Shown: piece by piece, positions 14,097 through 22,812 of the stretch
Position numbering within the stretch: position 1 is the first letter of the stretch
How the letters are laid out: the number at the start of each line of letters is the position of its first letter
Source of the DNA: Bovifimicola sp050309585
Lineage (GTDB): Bacteria > Bacillota > Clostridia > Lachnospirales > Lachnospiraceae
Assembly: GCA_050309585.1 (NCBI GenBank)
Contig: JBNRML010000067.1
Coordinates: 1-30,194 of the forward strand
Length of the DNA: 30,194 nt
Direction: 5' to 3'
Notes under the pieces: model-generated
The model's input: the letters and a program-made list of their open reading frames with translations, nothing else
Databases searched by the model: none
What the model was told of the DNA's origin: nothing
Made by a program: the position numbers and the translations under genes

Positions 14097-15941
14097 TTAA
14101 ATAATACGTTTGAATTTTTTCTCAATCTCATATTTACTCATGGAAATAATCGTTGGTCTGCCATGCGGGCAGTTATATGGATTATCCAGATAAAGCAGCT
14201 GCTCAATCAGTGCATCCGCCTCACTGACAGATAATCTGTTATTTCCCTTAACTGCCGCTTTGCAGGACATTGAAGCAATTTTTTCATAAATGAGTTCACT
14301 CTGAAGTTCGGTCGCGTCCTCTGTAAGAGTATCAATCAGATTAATTAGCAGCTCTTTTTCCCCAATTGAATAAAGATTTGCAGGCACAGCCCTTACAGCA
14401 TAATCATTTCCGCCAAATTCTTCTATCTCAAAGCCTAAATCCCTGAAATTCTTTTCGAATTTTTTTATCATATTCTGTTCTTCCATTGAGAGATTTAATA
14501 TGATAGGCGGATTAATCATCTGGGAATTTATTTCTTTTTCTCTGAAAGATTTCATAAACTTTTCAAATAAAACCTTTTCGTGGGCTGCATGCTGGTCAAC
14601 AATGTATAATTGGTCACCATACTCAATAAGCCAGTATGTATCGAAAAGCTGACCAATCATTTTATGTTTTACCTTTTCTTTTTTTGACAGGAACCTGTCA
14701 TCAAATAACTCAAGCTGATTACCTTCATCTTCTTTTACCAAATCAGGCTGTTGATTTATTTCCACACTATTCCTAAGCTCTGAAATCCTATTAACTTCAA
14801 AAGGCTCTGGAAAACTAATTTTCTGGCATATATTATTTTTTACTATATGATTTTCTACTTCATTACTCTCTACTTTATTGTTTTCCGCTTTATTATTTTC
14901 TGCTTTATCATTTTCTGCTTTATCATTTTCTATTGTGACTTCATTAATTAATTCTCTTCTTGTCAGTGCAGCAGTAACCGCATTATAGAATAACTGATAC
15001 ACATCACTCTGATTTTCAAAACGAATCTCCATTTTTGAAGGATGTACATTAACATCTATCAAATCACTTGCAATATCAAAATACAGAACACAAAACGGAT
15101 AATTGTGCTGCATAATAAATGGCTTGTAGGCGTCTTCAATGGCACTGCTAATAATCTTACTTTTAATAAACCTTCCATTAATAAAATAAATCATCTGGTT
15201 TCTGTTTCCCCTGGAAATAACAGGTTTACCTATATATCCCGTAAGCTTCATGGAATTATACACATCATCAACCTCTAAAATATTAGAGGTTATGTCTCTT
15301 CCAAAAACAGAATAAATTATGTCCTTGACTTTTTTATTTCCGGATGTATGAAGCTTATTCTGATTATTATTTATAAATCTTATGGAAACCTCAGGATGAG
15401 AGAGTGCTATCTTCTCAACAATAGCTGAAATATATGCCCCCTCTGTCTGGGCAGTTTTTAAAAACTTCTTTCTTGCCGGTGTGTTAAAAAACAAATTTCT
15501 CACAATAAAGGTTGTACCTGCGGGAGCACCTATTTCCTCAAAAGATTTTTCAACTCCACCTTCAATAACATAACGTACCCCTGTTAAGTCTGAAGGCGTT
15601 TTTGAAATACACTCAAGCTGCGTTACCGCCGCAATACTCGACAAAGCCTCACCACGAAATCCTAAAGAGGTGGCCGACAGTAAATCCTCTACCTTTCTTA
15701 TCTTGCTGGTTGCATGACGCAAAAAGGCAATCTTGATATCATCTTTCTCAATTCCAATGCCATTGTCAGTTATTCTGATAAAGGAAATTCCACCATCCTT
15801 TATCTCAACAGTAACGGCAGTTGCCTTTGCATCAATGGCATTCTCAAGCAATTCCTTTACAATTGAAGACGGTCTGTCAATCACCTCTCCAGCTGCAATT
15901 TTATCTATTGTGTTTTTATCAAGTAAATTAATCTTTTTCAC
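14097..15941 (-). CDS. mutL: DNA mismatch repair protein MutL
   Basis: 614 aa from GTG 15941, which has GGAG six bases upstream and gives the family-typical MKKINLLDKNTIDKIAAGEV. The in-frame ATG at 15953 is part of that ribosome-binding site. N-terminal GHKL ATPase motifs include KELLENAIDA, DNGIGI and ATSKI/GFRGEAL. The C-terminal endonuclease/dimerisation domain has DQHAAHEK (about 449), SCKAAVK (about 558) and CPHGRP (about 590), so this is a latent-endonuclease MutL. The linker between the domains contains a 15-base tandem repeat encoding about six K-A-E-N-D-like pentapeptides (about 335-364). It follows mutS after 40 bases. Confidence 0.96.
   Translation of the reverse strand: MKKINLLDKNTIDKIAAGEVIDRPSSIVKELLENAIDAKATAVTVEIKDGGISFIRITDNGIGIEKDDIKIAFLRHATSKIRKVEDLLSATSLGFRGEALSSIAAVTQLECISKTPSDLTGVRYVIEGGVEKSFEEIGAPAGTTFIVRNLFFNTPARKKFLKTAQTEGAYISAIVEKIALSHPEVSIRFINNNQNKLHTSGNKKVKDIIYSVFGRDITSNILEVDDVYNSMKLTGYIGKPVISRGNRNQMIYFINGRFIKSKIISSAIEDAYKPFIMQHNYPFCVLYFDIASDLIDVNVHPSKMEIRFENQSDVYQLFYNAVTAALTRRELINEVTIENDKAENDKAENNKAENNKVESNEVENHIVKNNICQKISFPEPFEVNRISELRNSVEINQQPDLVKEDEGNQLELFDDRFLSKKEKVKHKMIGQLFDTYWLIEYGDQLYIVDQHAAHEKVLFEKFMKSFREKEINSQMINPPIILNLSMEEQNMIKKFEKNFRDLGFEIEEFGGNDYAVRAVPANLYSIGEKELLINLIDTLTEDATELQSELIYEKIASMSCKAAVKGNNRLSVSEADALIEQLLYLDNPYNCPHGRPTIISMSKYEIEKKFKRII
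14851..14940 (-). repeat. 15-bp tandem repeat in the mutL linker
   Basis: Six 15-base units run from 14851 to 14940. The two at 14896-14910 and 14911-14925 are identical, a third (14881-14895) differs at two positions, and the outer units are more degenerate. Each unit is five codons, encoding D/N-K-A-E-N-like peptides in the flexible region between the ATPase and endonuclease domains, so gain or loss of units keeps the frame. Confidence 0.9.
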
Positions 15942-15981
15942 ACTAATCTCCATTCCGGAGCAAATTTATTTGCACCAATTA

Positions 15982-18636
15982 CTACCAGCGGTTACGCAAC
16001 TTGTTCTGAAGCTTATAAAGTGTATTTAATGCATCCATCGGCGTCATATTTGAAATATCCACCGACTTAAGCTCTTCCAAAATATCATCGTCCCTGACAG
16101 TATCAAACAAGGACATCTGTGTTGCCTCCGTGCTGTCACTGTTCTTAATAAATTTATTGTTCTTAATGGCAGGCTTTGATGATATGGCAATTTCTTTTGC
16201 CTTTGCACTTATATCTGCATCTACAAGCTCTTTGACAATTTCCTTTGCACGCTCAATAACATTGTCAGGAATTCCGGCAAGCTTTGCAACCTGTATTCCA
16301 TAGCTCTTATCAGCACCGCCCTTAATGATTTTTCTTAAGAATACAATGTCATCTCCCTGTTCCTTTACTGCTATACAGTAATTATTCACACCCGGCAATG
16401 TACCCTCCAGTTCCGTGAGCTCATGATAATGAGTTGCAAATAGTGTTTTTGCCCCCAGAATTCTGGTATTACTAATATACTCAACAACCGCCCATGCAAT
16501 ACTAAGTCCATCAAAGGTACTTGTTCCCCTTCCAATTTCATCTAAAATCAAAAGGCTGTCAGAAGTTGCATTTCTCAAAATATTGGCAACCTCTGTCATT
16601 TCCACCATAAAGGTACTCTGTCCGGAAGCTAAGTCATCAGAAGCACCAACCCTTGTGAAAATCCTGTCGCAAATACCAATATTGGCCGAATCTGCCGGCA
16701 CAAAGGAACCTATCTGGGCCATAAGTACAATAAGTGCCGTCTGTCTCATATATGTGGACTTTCCTGCCATATTCGGTCCTGTAATAATTGAAACCCGGTT
16801 GGAATGTTTATCAAGATATGTATCATTTTCAACAAACATTGCCCCGTTCATCATTTTTTCCACCACAGGATGCCTGCCATTTTTTATGTCAATTACGCCC
16901 TTTTCATTTATGTTTGGTCTCACAAAATTATTGTGTTCGGCTACATAGGCCAATGAACAATAGACGTCAAGTCTGGCAATAATTTTTGCCACATTTTTTA
17001 TTCTTACAACCTCTCCGGCAATCTGATTTCTGACATTACAGAATATTTCATACTCAATAGTTGCAAGTCTGTCCTCAGCTCCCAGAATAATGTCCTCAAG
17101 TTTTTTCAATTCATCAGTAATATATCTCTCTGCATTTGCCAGAGTCTGCTTTCTCGTATATCTTTCTGGGACCATTTCCTTAAAGGTATTTGTAACTTCA
17201 ATGTAATATCCAAACACTCTGTTATATTTTATCTTAAGACTCTTAATTCCTGTTTCTTCCCTTTCCTTTGCCTCAAGCTCGGCAATCCAGTTTTTTCCCT
17301 CTGTCTTTGCCTTCCTTAAGGTATCAATTTCCTCTGAATAGCCATCCTTAATAATTTCGCCCTCTCTCACCACAATCGGTGGCTCTTCGATAATGGAATT
17401 ATTAATAAGCTCATATATATCATCCAGGCTGTCAAAGCTTATAAACATCTCTTTTAATTCCTTTGAATTATAAGAAGACATTTGATTTTTGATATGTGGA
17501 AGCATTTCAAGAGAGTTCCTGAAAGCAATTAAGTCTCTTGGATTTGCCGATTGATATGTAATTCTGCTTATCAGCCTCTCTAAGTCATAAATAGGATTTA
17601 AATACTCTCTCAGTTCCTCTCTTACAATTAACTCATCATTTATTTCTGCAATTGCATCCTGTCTTTCCAAAATCAAATTCCTGTTAATAAGGGGCTGTTC
17701 AATATACTGGCGCAATAATCTTGCCCCCATGGCAGTTTTTGTCTTATCTAAAACCCACAAAAGAGAACCCCTCTTCTGTTTCTCCCTCAGGGTTTCCGTG
17801 AGCTCTAAATTTCTTCTGGTAGATGTATCAATTACCATGTATTTACCGGTTGAATACGGTGTGATTGAAACAATATGTGATAAGGAAGTTTTCTGTGTCT
17901 CATGAAGATATTTCATAAGTGCTCCTGCTGACACAATCCCGTTGGGATAATCACTAAGCCCCAGACCTGAAATGTCTAATATATGAAAATGTTCTTTGAG
18001 GGTATTATTACACATTTCATCGTCAAAATACCACGAATCCAGTGTAAAAATACAAATCCCAAGTCTGTTTTTCAAATCCTCTATATCAATTCCTGACATA
18101 TAAAACGCGTTGTTGACAACCATCTCGGATGGCATAAATTTGTTTATTTCATCAAAAAGACTTCTTGCATCATTTACCTCTGTCACCAAAAAATCCCCTG
18201 TTGAAATGTCTGTAATTGATACGCCATAGTTGTCACCGCTGTAGCACACGCACATCAGATAATTATTTTTCGTTTCATCCATTGAGGTGCTATTGAGATT
18301 TGTACCTGGTGTTACCACTCTGGTTACTTCTCTCTTAACAAGCCCTTTGGCAGTTTTAGGATCCTCAACCTGCTCACCTATTGCAACCTTGTAACCTTTT
18401 TCCACCAATTTAGTAAGATAGGTTTCCATTGCATGATGTGGAATTCCGCACATCGGGGCTCTTTCTTCCAATCCACAGTCCTTGCCTGTCAGGGTAAGCT
18501 CCAACTCCTTTGACACAAGTATTGCGTCATCAAAAAACATTTCATAAAAATCCCCAAGTCTGTAGAACAATATACAATCCTTATACTGCTCCTTGGTTTC
18601 CATATATTTTTGCATCATAGGTGATAATTGTCCCAC
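15982..18636 (-). CDS. mutS: DNA mismatch repair protein MutS
   Basis: 884 aa from GTG 18636, which has GGAG five bases upstream and gives MGQLSPMMQKYMETKEQYKD, the usual MutS beginning. A TTG at 18654 lacks a ribosome-binding site. The mismatch-reading motif F30-Y-E32 is in the N-terminal domain. The C-terminal ABC ATPase has Walker A GPNMAGKST (about 620) and LILDEIGRGTSTFDG (about 694). Length and domain order are those of a canonical MutS1. It follows the SulP gene after about 20 bases, which is unusual since miaB normally lies directly upstream. C-terminal residues after 820 include the linker and tetramer-like tail. Confidence 0.97.
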   Translation of the reverse strand: MGQLSPMMQKYMETKEQYKDCILFYRLGDFYEMFFDDAILVSKELELTLTGKDCGLEERAPMCGIPHHAMETYLTKLVEKGYKVAIGEQVEDPKTAKGLVKREVTRVVTPGTNLNSTSMDETKNNYLMCVCYSGDNYGVSITDISTGDFLVTEVNDARSLFDEINKFMPSEMVVNNAFYMSGIDIEDLKNRLGICIFTLDSWYFDDEMCNNTLKEHFHILDISGLGLSDYPNGIVSAGALMKYLHETQKTSLSHIVSITPYSTGKYMVIDTSTRRNLELTETLREKQKRGSLLWVLDKTKTAMGARLLRQYIEQPLINRNLILERQDAIAEINDELIVREELREYLNPIYDLERLISRITYQSANPRDLIAFRNSLEMLPHIKNQMSSYNSKELKEMFISFDSLDDIYELINNSIIEEPPIVVREGEIIKDGYSEEIDTLRKAKTEGKNWIAELEAKEREETGIKSLKIKYNRVFGYYIEVTNTFKEMVPERYTRKQTLANAERYITDELKKLEDIILGAEDRLATIEYEIFCNVRNQIAGEVVRIKNVAKIIARLDVYCSLAYVAEHNNFVRPNINEKGVIDIKNGRHPVVEKMMNGAMFVENDTYLDKHSNRVSIITGPNMAGKSTYMRQTALIVLMAQIGSFVPADSANIGICDRIFTRVGASDDLASGQSTFMVEMTEVANILRNATSDSLLILDEIGRGTSTFDGLSIAWAVVEYISNTRILGAKTLFATHYHELTELEGTLPGVNNYCIAVKEQGDDIVFLRKIIKGGADKSYGIQVAKLAGIPDNVIERAKEIVKELVDADISAKAKEIAISSKPAIKNNKFIKNSDSTEATQMSLFDTVRDDDILEELKSVDISNMTPMDALNTLYKLQNKLRNRW

Positions 18637-18657
18637 CGTTACTCCACCTTTCAAATC

Positions 18658-20322
18658 TTATTTTTCCGTAATACTTTTTGCTCTCAAAAGCGACTCATCA
18701 ATATTTGCACAGAAATTATCTTCTCCAACAAGCCTATCAAAGCCTGCCTTCTTTAACATCTGCATAGGCTGCTCATTTACATGGGATAAAATAAGCACCA
18801 CATCATTTGCCTTACATACATTGTAAATTGTGAGAAGTGACTGATATGCTGAAATATCTATGGCCGGAACACTTCTCATACGAAGAATAACAACCTTCTC
18901 TGCTGATAATTTAACAACCTCAGTCAATTTATCTGAAGCCCCAAAAAACATTGGACCTGTAATTTCGAATACGGATGTGCCATTAGGAACAACCTTAAGA
19001 CCTATTCTGTCCGGATCATTTTCATTCTCATTTTCATCTTCATCAATATAGGTCCACCCGTGAACGTCTGTAACCTCAGCCATTCTCTTCATGAACAACA
19101 GGCATGAAAGCATAAGTCCAACACCTATGGCTACCACGAGGTCAAATACCACAGTAAGCACAAATGTAAGAACTAATACAAGAATATCACTTTTTGGAGA
19201 TGTCTTACATATGTTGACAAATTTTCTCCACTCGCACATATTATACGCAACAATAAATAAAATTGCTGCAATACAAGGCATTGGAATTAATGCTGCGTAA
19301 GGCATTAATACAACTAATATAAGTGCCAGTGTAACTGCGTGAACCATTCCGGCTATTGGTGTTCTACCACCATTTTTTACGTTTGCGGCAGTTCTTGCAA
19401 TGGCTCCTGTTGCAGGAATACCTCCAAACAGCGCACTTCCCACATTACCAAGTCCCTGGGCAACAAGCTCAGCATTTGACTTATGTTTTGAACCAATCAT
19501 ACCGTCAGCCACAACACAGGATAATAATGATTCTATTGCCGCCAAAACAGCAATTGTAAATGCATTAGGCAATAACTCCCTACATACCGCAAAAGAAAAA
19601 TGTGGCACTGTAAAGGTTGGAAGCTTGGCTGAAATTGTGTAAAGGGAGCCGATTGTATTAACATCAAGCTTCATAAACTTAACCATCGGTGCGGTGACAA
19701 GAATGGCAACCAGTGATGGAGGTATTATTTTATTTAACTTCGGCCATATTATAAGTACCGCAAGGGCAATAAGACCAATGCCAAGTGCCTCAAAATTAAC
19801 TGTTTTAATGCAACTTCCAATCATTTTTAATTTGTCCACTGTCTCAATAAGTGGTTCTTTTGTCTGCTTAAAGGTAAGTCCCATAAAATCCTTTATCTGT
19901 CCAATAACAATGGTAACAGCAATACCACTGGTAAAACCTGTTGTTATGGTAAAAGGAATATATTTTATAAGGCTTCCAAACTTAAACAATCCCATTAACA
20001 CAAGTATCATACCTGCCATCAATGTTGCAATAATAAGACCGTCAATTCCATTTGTGGCAACTATACCTGCCACAATGGTTGCAAATGCTGCTGTAGGCCC
20101 TGCTATCTGAACACGGCTGCCTCCAAAAAACGAAATAATAAATCCGGCTACAATTGCCGTATAAAGTCCCATTTCAGGTGTTACACCTGACGCCAGTGCA
20201 AGAGCAATTGAAAGTGGCAATGCAATAATGGCCACAATAATTCCTGCTACCACATCCTTGACAAACTGCTCTTTTGTGTAATCCTTCATTACTGAAAATA
20301 ATTTTGGTTTAATGTAATTCAT
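18658..20322 (-). CDS. SulP family anion transporter with STAS domain
   Basis: 554 aa inner-membrane permease of the SLC26/SulP family. The N-terminal about 415 residues form the transport core with the signatures AGIIVAIIALPLSIALALASG (split here as a helix) and QIAGPTAAFATIVAG. The C-terminal STAS domain occupies about 430-554 and includes FEITGPMFFGASDKL and VPAIDISAYQSL. Members carry sulfate, bicarbonate or dicarboxylates; substrate cannot be read from sequence. ATG start with AAAGGA nine bases upstream. It sits between miaB and mutS, within what is otherwise an RNA-modification/mismatch-repair cluster, and no sulfur-assimilation gene is nearby, so it may be a later insertion. Confidence 0.92.
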   Translation of the reverse strand: MNYIKPKLFSVMKDYTKEQFVKDVVAGIIVAIIALPLSIALALASGVTPEMGLYTAIVAGFIISFFGGSRVQIAGPTAAFATIVAGIVATNGIDGLIIATLMAGMILVLMGLFKFGSLIKYIPFTITTGFTSGIAVTIVIGQIKDFMGLTFKQTKEPLIETVDKLKMIGSCIKTVNFEALGIGLIALAVLIIWPKLNKIIPPSLVAILVTAPMVKFMKLDVNTIGSLYTISAKLPTFTVPHFSFAVCRELLPNAFTIAVLAAIESLLSCVVADGMIGSKHKSNAELVAQGLGNVGSALFGGIPATGAIARTAANVKNGGRTPIAGMVHAVTLALILVVLMPYAALIPMPCIAAILFIVAYNMCEWRKFVNICKTSPKSDILVLVLTFVLTVVFDLVVAIGVGLMLSCLLFMKRMAEVTDVHGWTYIDEDENENENDPDRIGLKVVPNGTSVFEITGPMFFGASDKLTEVVKLSAEKVVILRMRSVPAIDISAYQSLLTIYNVCKANDVVLILSHVNEQPMQMLKKAGFDRLVGEDNFCANIDESLLRAKSITEK

Positions 20323-20393
20323 AACTCTTTTTCCTTTCCATATGGTTCATATATTCTCCCATAAATAAAAGCCCCCAAAACATTTATGATAAT

Positions 20394-21836
20394 TTAAACC
20401 ATTGTCCCAATATAATAAAATCCTTTTGCCTCATCAAGATGTACATCCACGATTTTTCCAATTAAATCCTCAGTTCCCTTAAAATGAACTACTGTGTTAT
20501 ACTCCAGTCTTCCAGTCATCAGTGATGAATCATGAGTATTAATCTCTTCAACTAAAACCTTCATTGTCCTTCCAACAAATCTGTCTGTAAGCTCAGTGGA
20601 AATGTTCTGAACCTCACTTAACAATCTGTCAAATCTGTCCTTAATTACATCTTCCGGTACCTGTTCTTCCATTTTGGCAGCAGGAGTGCCTGTTCTCTTT
20701 GAATAAATAAAGGTAAATGCACTGTCATATCTGACCTTTTTAACCACATCAAGTGTCTCTTTAAAGTCCTCTTCCGTTTCACCTGGGAACCCGACAATAA
20801 TATCGGTTGTTAATGCTATGTCAGGAATTGCCTCCCTTATTCTGTCAACAAGGGCAAGATAGCCCTCTTTATCATAGCGTCTGTTCATTATCTTTAATAT
20901 GCGGCTGCTTCCCGACTGAAGTGGCAAATGAAGGTGCTTACAAATCTTTTTAGAATTTTTCATAACCTCAATTAGCTCATCAGACAAATCCTTAGGATGG
21001 GAAGTCATAAATCTGATTCTTTCAAGACCTTCTATTTTTTCAATTTCTTTTAAGAGCTCCGCAAAAGAAATCATTCCTTCTTCTTTTTTTCCGTAAGAAT
21101 TGACATTCTGTCCTAAAAGCATTACCTCAACAACACCATCTGCTACCAGTTTTTCTATTTCAGCAATAATATCCTCCGGTTTTCTGCTTCTCTCTCTGCC
21201 CCTTACATAAGGAACTATACAATAGCTGCAGAAATTATCGCAGCCAAACATAATATTAACACCGGACTTAAATGGATATTTTCTGTCAACAGGAAGCTCC
21301 TCAACAATCTTATTTGTATCCTCCCATATTTCAACAACATTTTTTCCTGTTGTAAAGTTGTCATATAATAATTCAGCAAGCTTAAAAATGTTATGAGTAC
21401 CAAAAATAATATCCACGAATCTGTAGCTCTCTTTTATTTTCTGCACAACCGTTTCTTCCTGCATCATACAGCCACATAAAGAAATAACCATTTCAGGATT
21501 CTTTTTCTTAAGCTTTTTCAAGTTTCCAAGATGTCCATATACTTTAAGATTTGCATTTTCCCTGACTGTACAGGTATTATAGAGAATAAAATCCGGCACC
21601 TCAGTATCGCTCTCAACATATCCAATCTCTCTTAGGATTCCGGTGAGTTTTTCGGAATCTCTGGCATTCATCTGACACCCAAAGGTACGAATCTGGCAAT
21701 ATAATGGTCTGTTTAGCTCTTCACTCTTCTTCTTAAGAATCTCCCTGCACTTAGCCATAAAATACTGCTGTCTTTTTGGTTCTTCAAAAGGGGCATCCCC
21801 TGAAATATCAATCAAATCAAGATTTATTTCATTCAT
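20394..21836 (-). CDS. miaB: tRNA-2-methylthio-N6-dimethylallyladenosine synthase MiaB
   Basis: 480 aa methylthiotransferase that adds the 2-methylthio group to i6A37 of tRNA. The N-terminal UPF0004 domain carries auxiliary cluster cysteines C54, C89 and C123. The radical SAM motif is C199-x3-C203-x2-C206 in FGCDNFCSYC. A C-terminal TRAM domain spans about 415-480. N-terminal extension of about 45 residues before the first motif is common in clostridial MiaB. ATG start with AAAGGA six bases upstream. Preceded by a perfect consensus promoter, it probably begins the transcript that runs through sulP, mutS, mutL and miaA. Confidence 0.96.
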   Translation of the reverse strand: MNEINLDLIDISGDAPFEEPKRQQYFMAKCREILKKKSEELNRPLYCQIRTFGCQMNARDSEKLTGILREIGYVESDTEVPDFILYNTCTVRENANLKVYGHLGNLKKLKKKNPEMVISLCGCMMQEETVVQKIKESYRFVDIIFGTHNIFKLAELLYDNFTTGKNVVEIWEDTNKIVEELPVDRKYPFKSGVNIMFGCDNFCSYCIVPYVRGRERSRKPEDIIAEIEKLVADGVVEVMLLGQNVNSYGKKEEGMISFAELLKEIEKIEGLERIRFMTSHPKDLSDELIEVMKNSKKICKHLHLPLQSGSSRILKIMNRRYDKEGYLALVDRIREAIPDIALTTDIIVGFPGETEEDFKETLDVVKKVRYDSAFTFIYSKRTGTPAAKMEEQVPEDVIKDRFDRLLSEVQNISTELTDRFVGRTMKVLVEEINTHDSSLMTGRLEYNTVVHFKGTEDLIGKIVDVHLDEAKGFYYIGTMV

Positions 21837-21898
21837 AAAATATCCTTTCTTTATTAAATCAACGTATCTGTTAAGTTAATACAAACGTCCAACTTGAT

Positions 21899-21927
21899 AT
21901 TATATTATCCTAAAATTCAGTTGTCAA
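21899..21927 (-). promoter_or_regulatory. Perfect-consensus sigma-A promoter upstream of miaB
   Basis: On the minus strand TTGACA (21927-21922) and TATAAT (21904-21899) are separated by exactly 17 bases. The -35 lies inside the last codons of the 5-formyl-THF cyclo-ligase gene and the -10 is about 60 bases before the miaB ATG. The spacer end and -10 region AGGATAATATAATAT is identical to the one in the promoter at the left edge of the window. Confidence 0.85.
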
Positions 21928-22485
21928 CTTAATCATCCTTCGGTCAGTAATTATGTAATCCGGCTTTATATCCCTGTATTCCGCAGGAATAAATTCATTA
22001 TTCAGAATCTGGAAATCATAGGCAATTGCAATTTTTCTTTTACACATGTTCTTACTTAGGTATGTGTCATAAAAGCCTCCACCGTAGCCAATTCTATTTC
22101 CCTCGTTATCAAATACCATCCCCGGCATTATCATGACAGATTTTTCATCCGGGACACACTTTTTTTCTGTTATCGGCTCCGGTATTCCAAAATATCCTTC
22201 GTTTAAATCCTCAAATGTTTGAATCTGATAGAAATTCATTTCCCTTATTTTTCCTTCCACCCTCGGAACTGCAACAGGAATATTTTTTTTAAAGCAATAC
22301 TCTATTATTTTCCTTGTTGAAACCTCTGTTTTATAATTCACATAGCAAAACACAAAGGAAGCTGAGCTTAAAAACTCAGCTTTCATCAAATTATCATATA
22401 TATTATCACTCAATGTTAAAATTTCATCGATGCTCAATGCATTTCTCTTCAAAGACATTTTTTTTCTTAATTCGTTCTTATTCAT
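21910..22485 (-). CDS. 5-formyltetrahydrofolate cyclo-ligase
   Basis: 191 aa. The enzyme converts 5-formyl-THF to 5,10-methenyl-THF using ATP, recovering folate that inhibits one-carbon enzymes. The ATP-binding signature GYGGGFYDTYL (residues 133-143) is intact, preceded by MIMPGMVFDNEGNRI, and the N-terminal basic KNELRKKMSLKRNAL helix is typical. ATG start; GGAG is 12 bases upstream, rather distant. It follows the DUF896 gene after 66 bases and carries part of the miaB promoter within its 3' end. Confidence 0.95.
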   Translation of the reverse strand: MNKNELRKKMSLKRNALSIDEILTLSDNIYDNLMKAEFLSSASFVFCYVNYKTEVSTRKIIEYCFKKNIPVAVPRVEGKIREMNFYQIQTFEDLNEGYFGIPEPITEKKCVPDEKSVMIMPGMVFDNEGNRIGYGGGFYDTYLSKNMCKRKIAIAYDFQILNNEFIPAEYRDIKPDYIITDRRMIKLTTEF

Positions 22486-22551
22486 AAAAATCTCATTCTC
22501 CGAACCGTAACAATCTATAGATATCGTAATCCAGGGCTTTTGAACCCGGAA

Positions 22552-22749
22552 TTATTTTTTTAAGGAAGTAATGCTTCCATCCGGCTCTACTATTCTGATA
22601 TTCTGTAATTGACCTCTCAAATTGTCGTGAACCAGTTTTACATATTCCTCTCTCAATTTTTTCTGCTCCGCTTTTTCTTCGGCGGTAAGCTCTCTCACCT
22701 TCGATTCTCTCGCAAGTTCATTTATTCTATCCAGCTTTTTCTGTTCCAT
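22552..22749 (-). CDS. DUF896 (UPF0291, YnzC-like) small protein
   Basis: 65 aa, basic and helical. The pattern KLDRINELARESKVRELTAEE followed by EQKKLREEYVKLVHDNLRGQL is the UPF0291/DUF896 two-helix hairpin, with the KxR...LRxQL core conserved. Bacillus YnzC lies in the SOS-induced yneA operon, but no function is established and no LexA-type operator is visible here. ATG start with GGAG 11 bases upstream. Confidence 0.93.
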   Translation of the reverse strand: MEQKKLDRINELARESKVRELTAEEKAEQKKLREEYVKLVHDNLRGQLQNIRIVEPDGSITSLKK

Positions 22750-22812
22750 AACTAAATTATCTCCATTTCCATATAAGAATTTCTGTCATTGACTACCTGA
22801 TTAACCTCATAT

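Noticed and set aside
20323..20393. Possible promoter for the SulP gene (TTGGGG ... TATATG)
   Set aside because: Both hexamers are poor and AT-rich sequence gives many such matches; read-through from the miaB promoter is sufficient.
22518..22550. Imperfect hairpin CCAGGG/CCCGG followed by a T-run on the plus strand
   Set aside because: No plus-strand gene ends here, the stem has mismatches, and on the minus strand there is no T-run after it. It is probably incidental to the end of the DUF896 gene.
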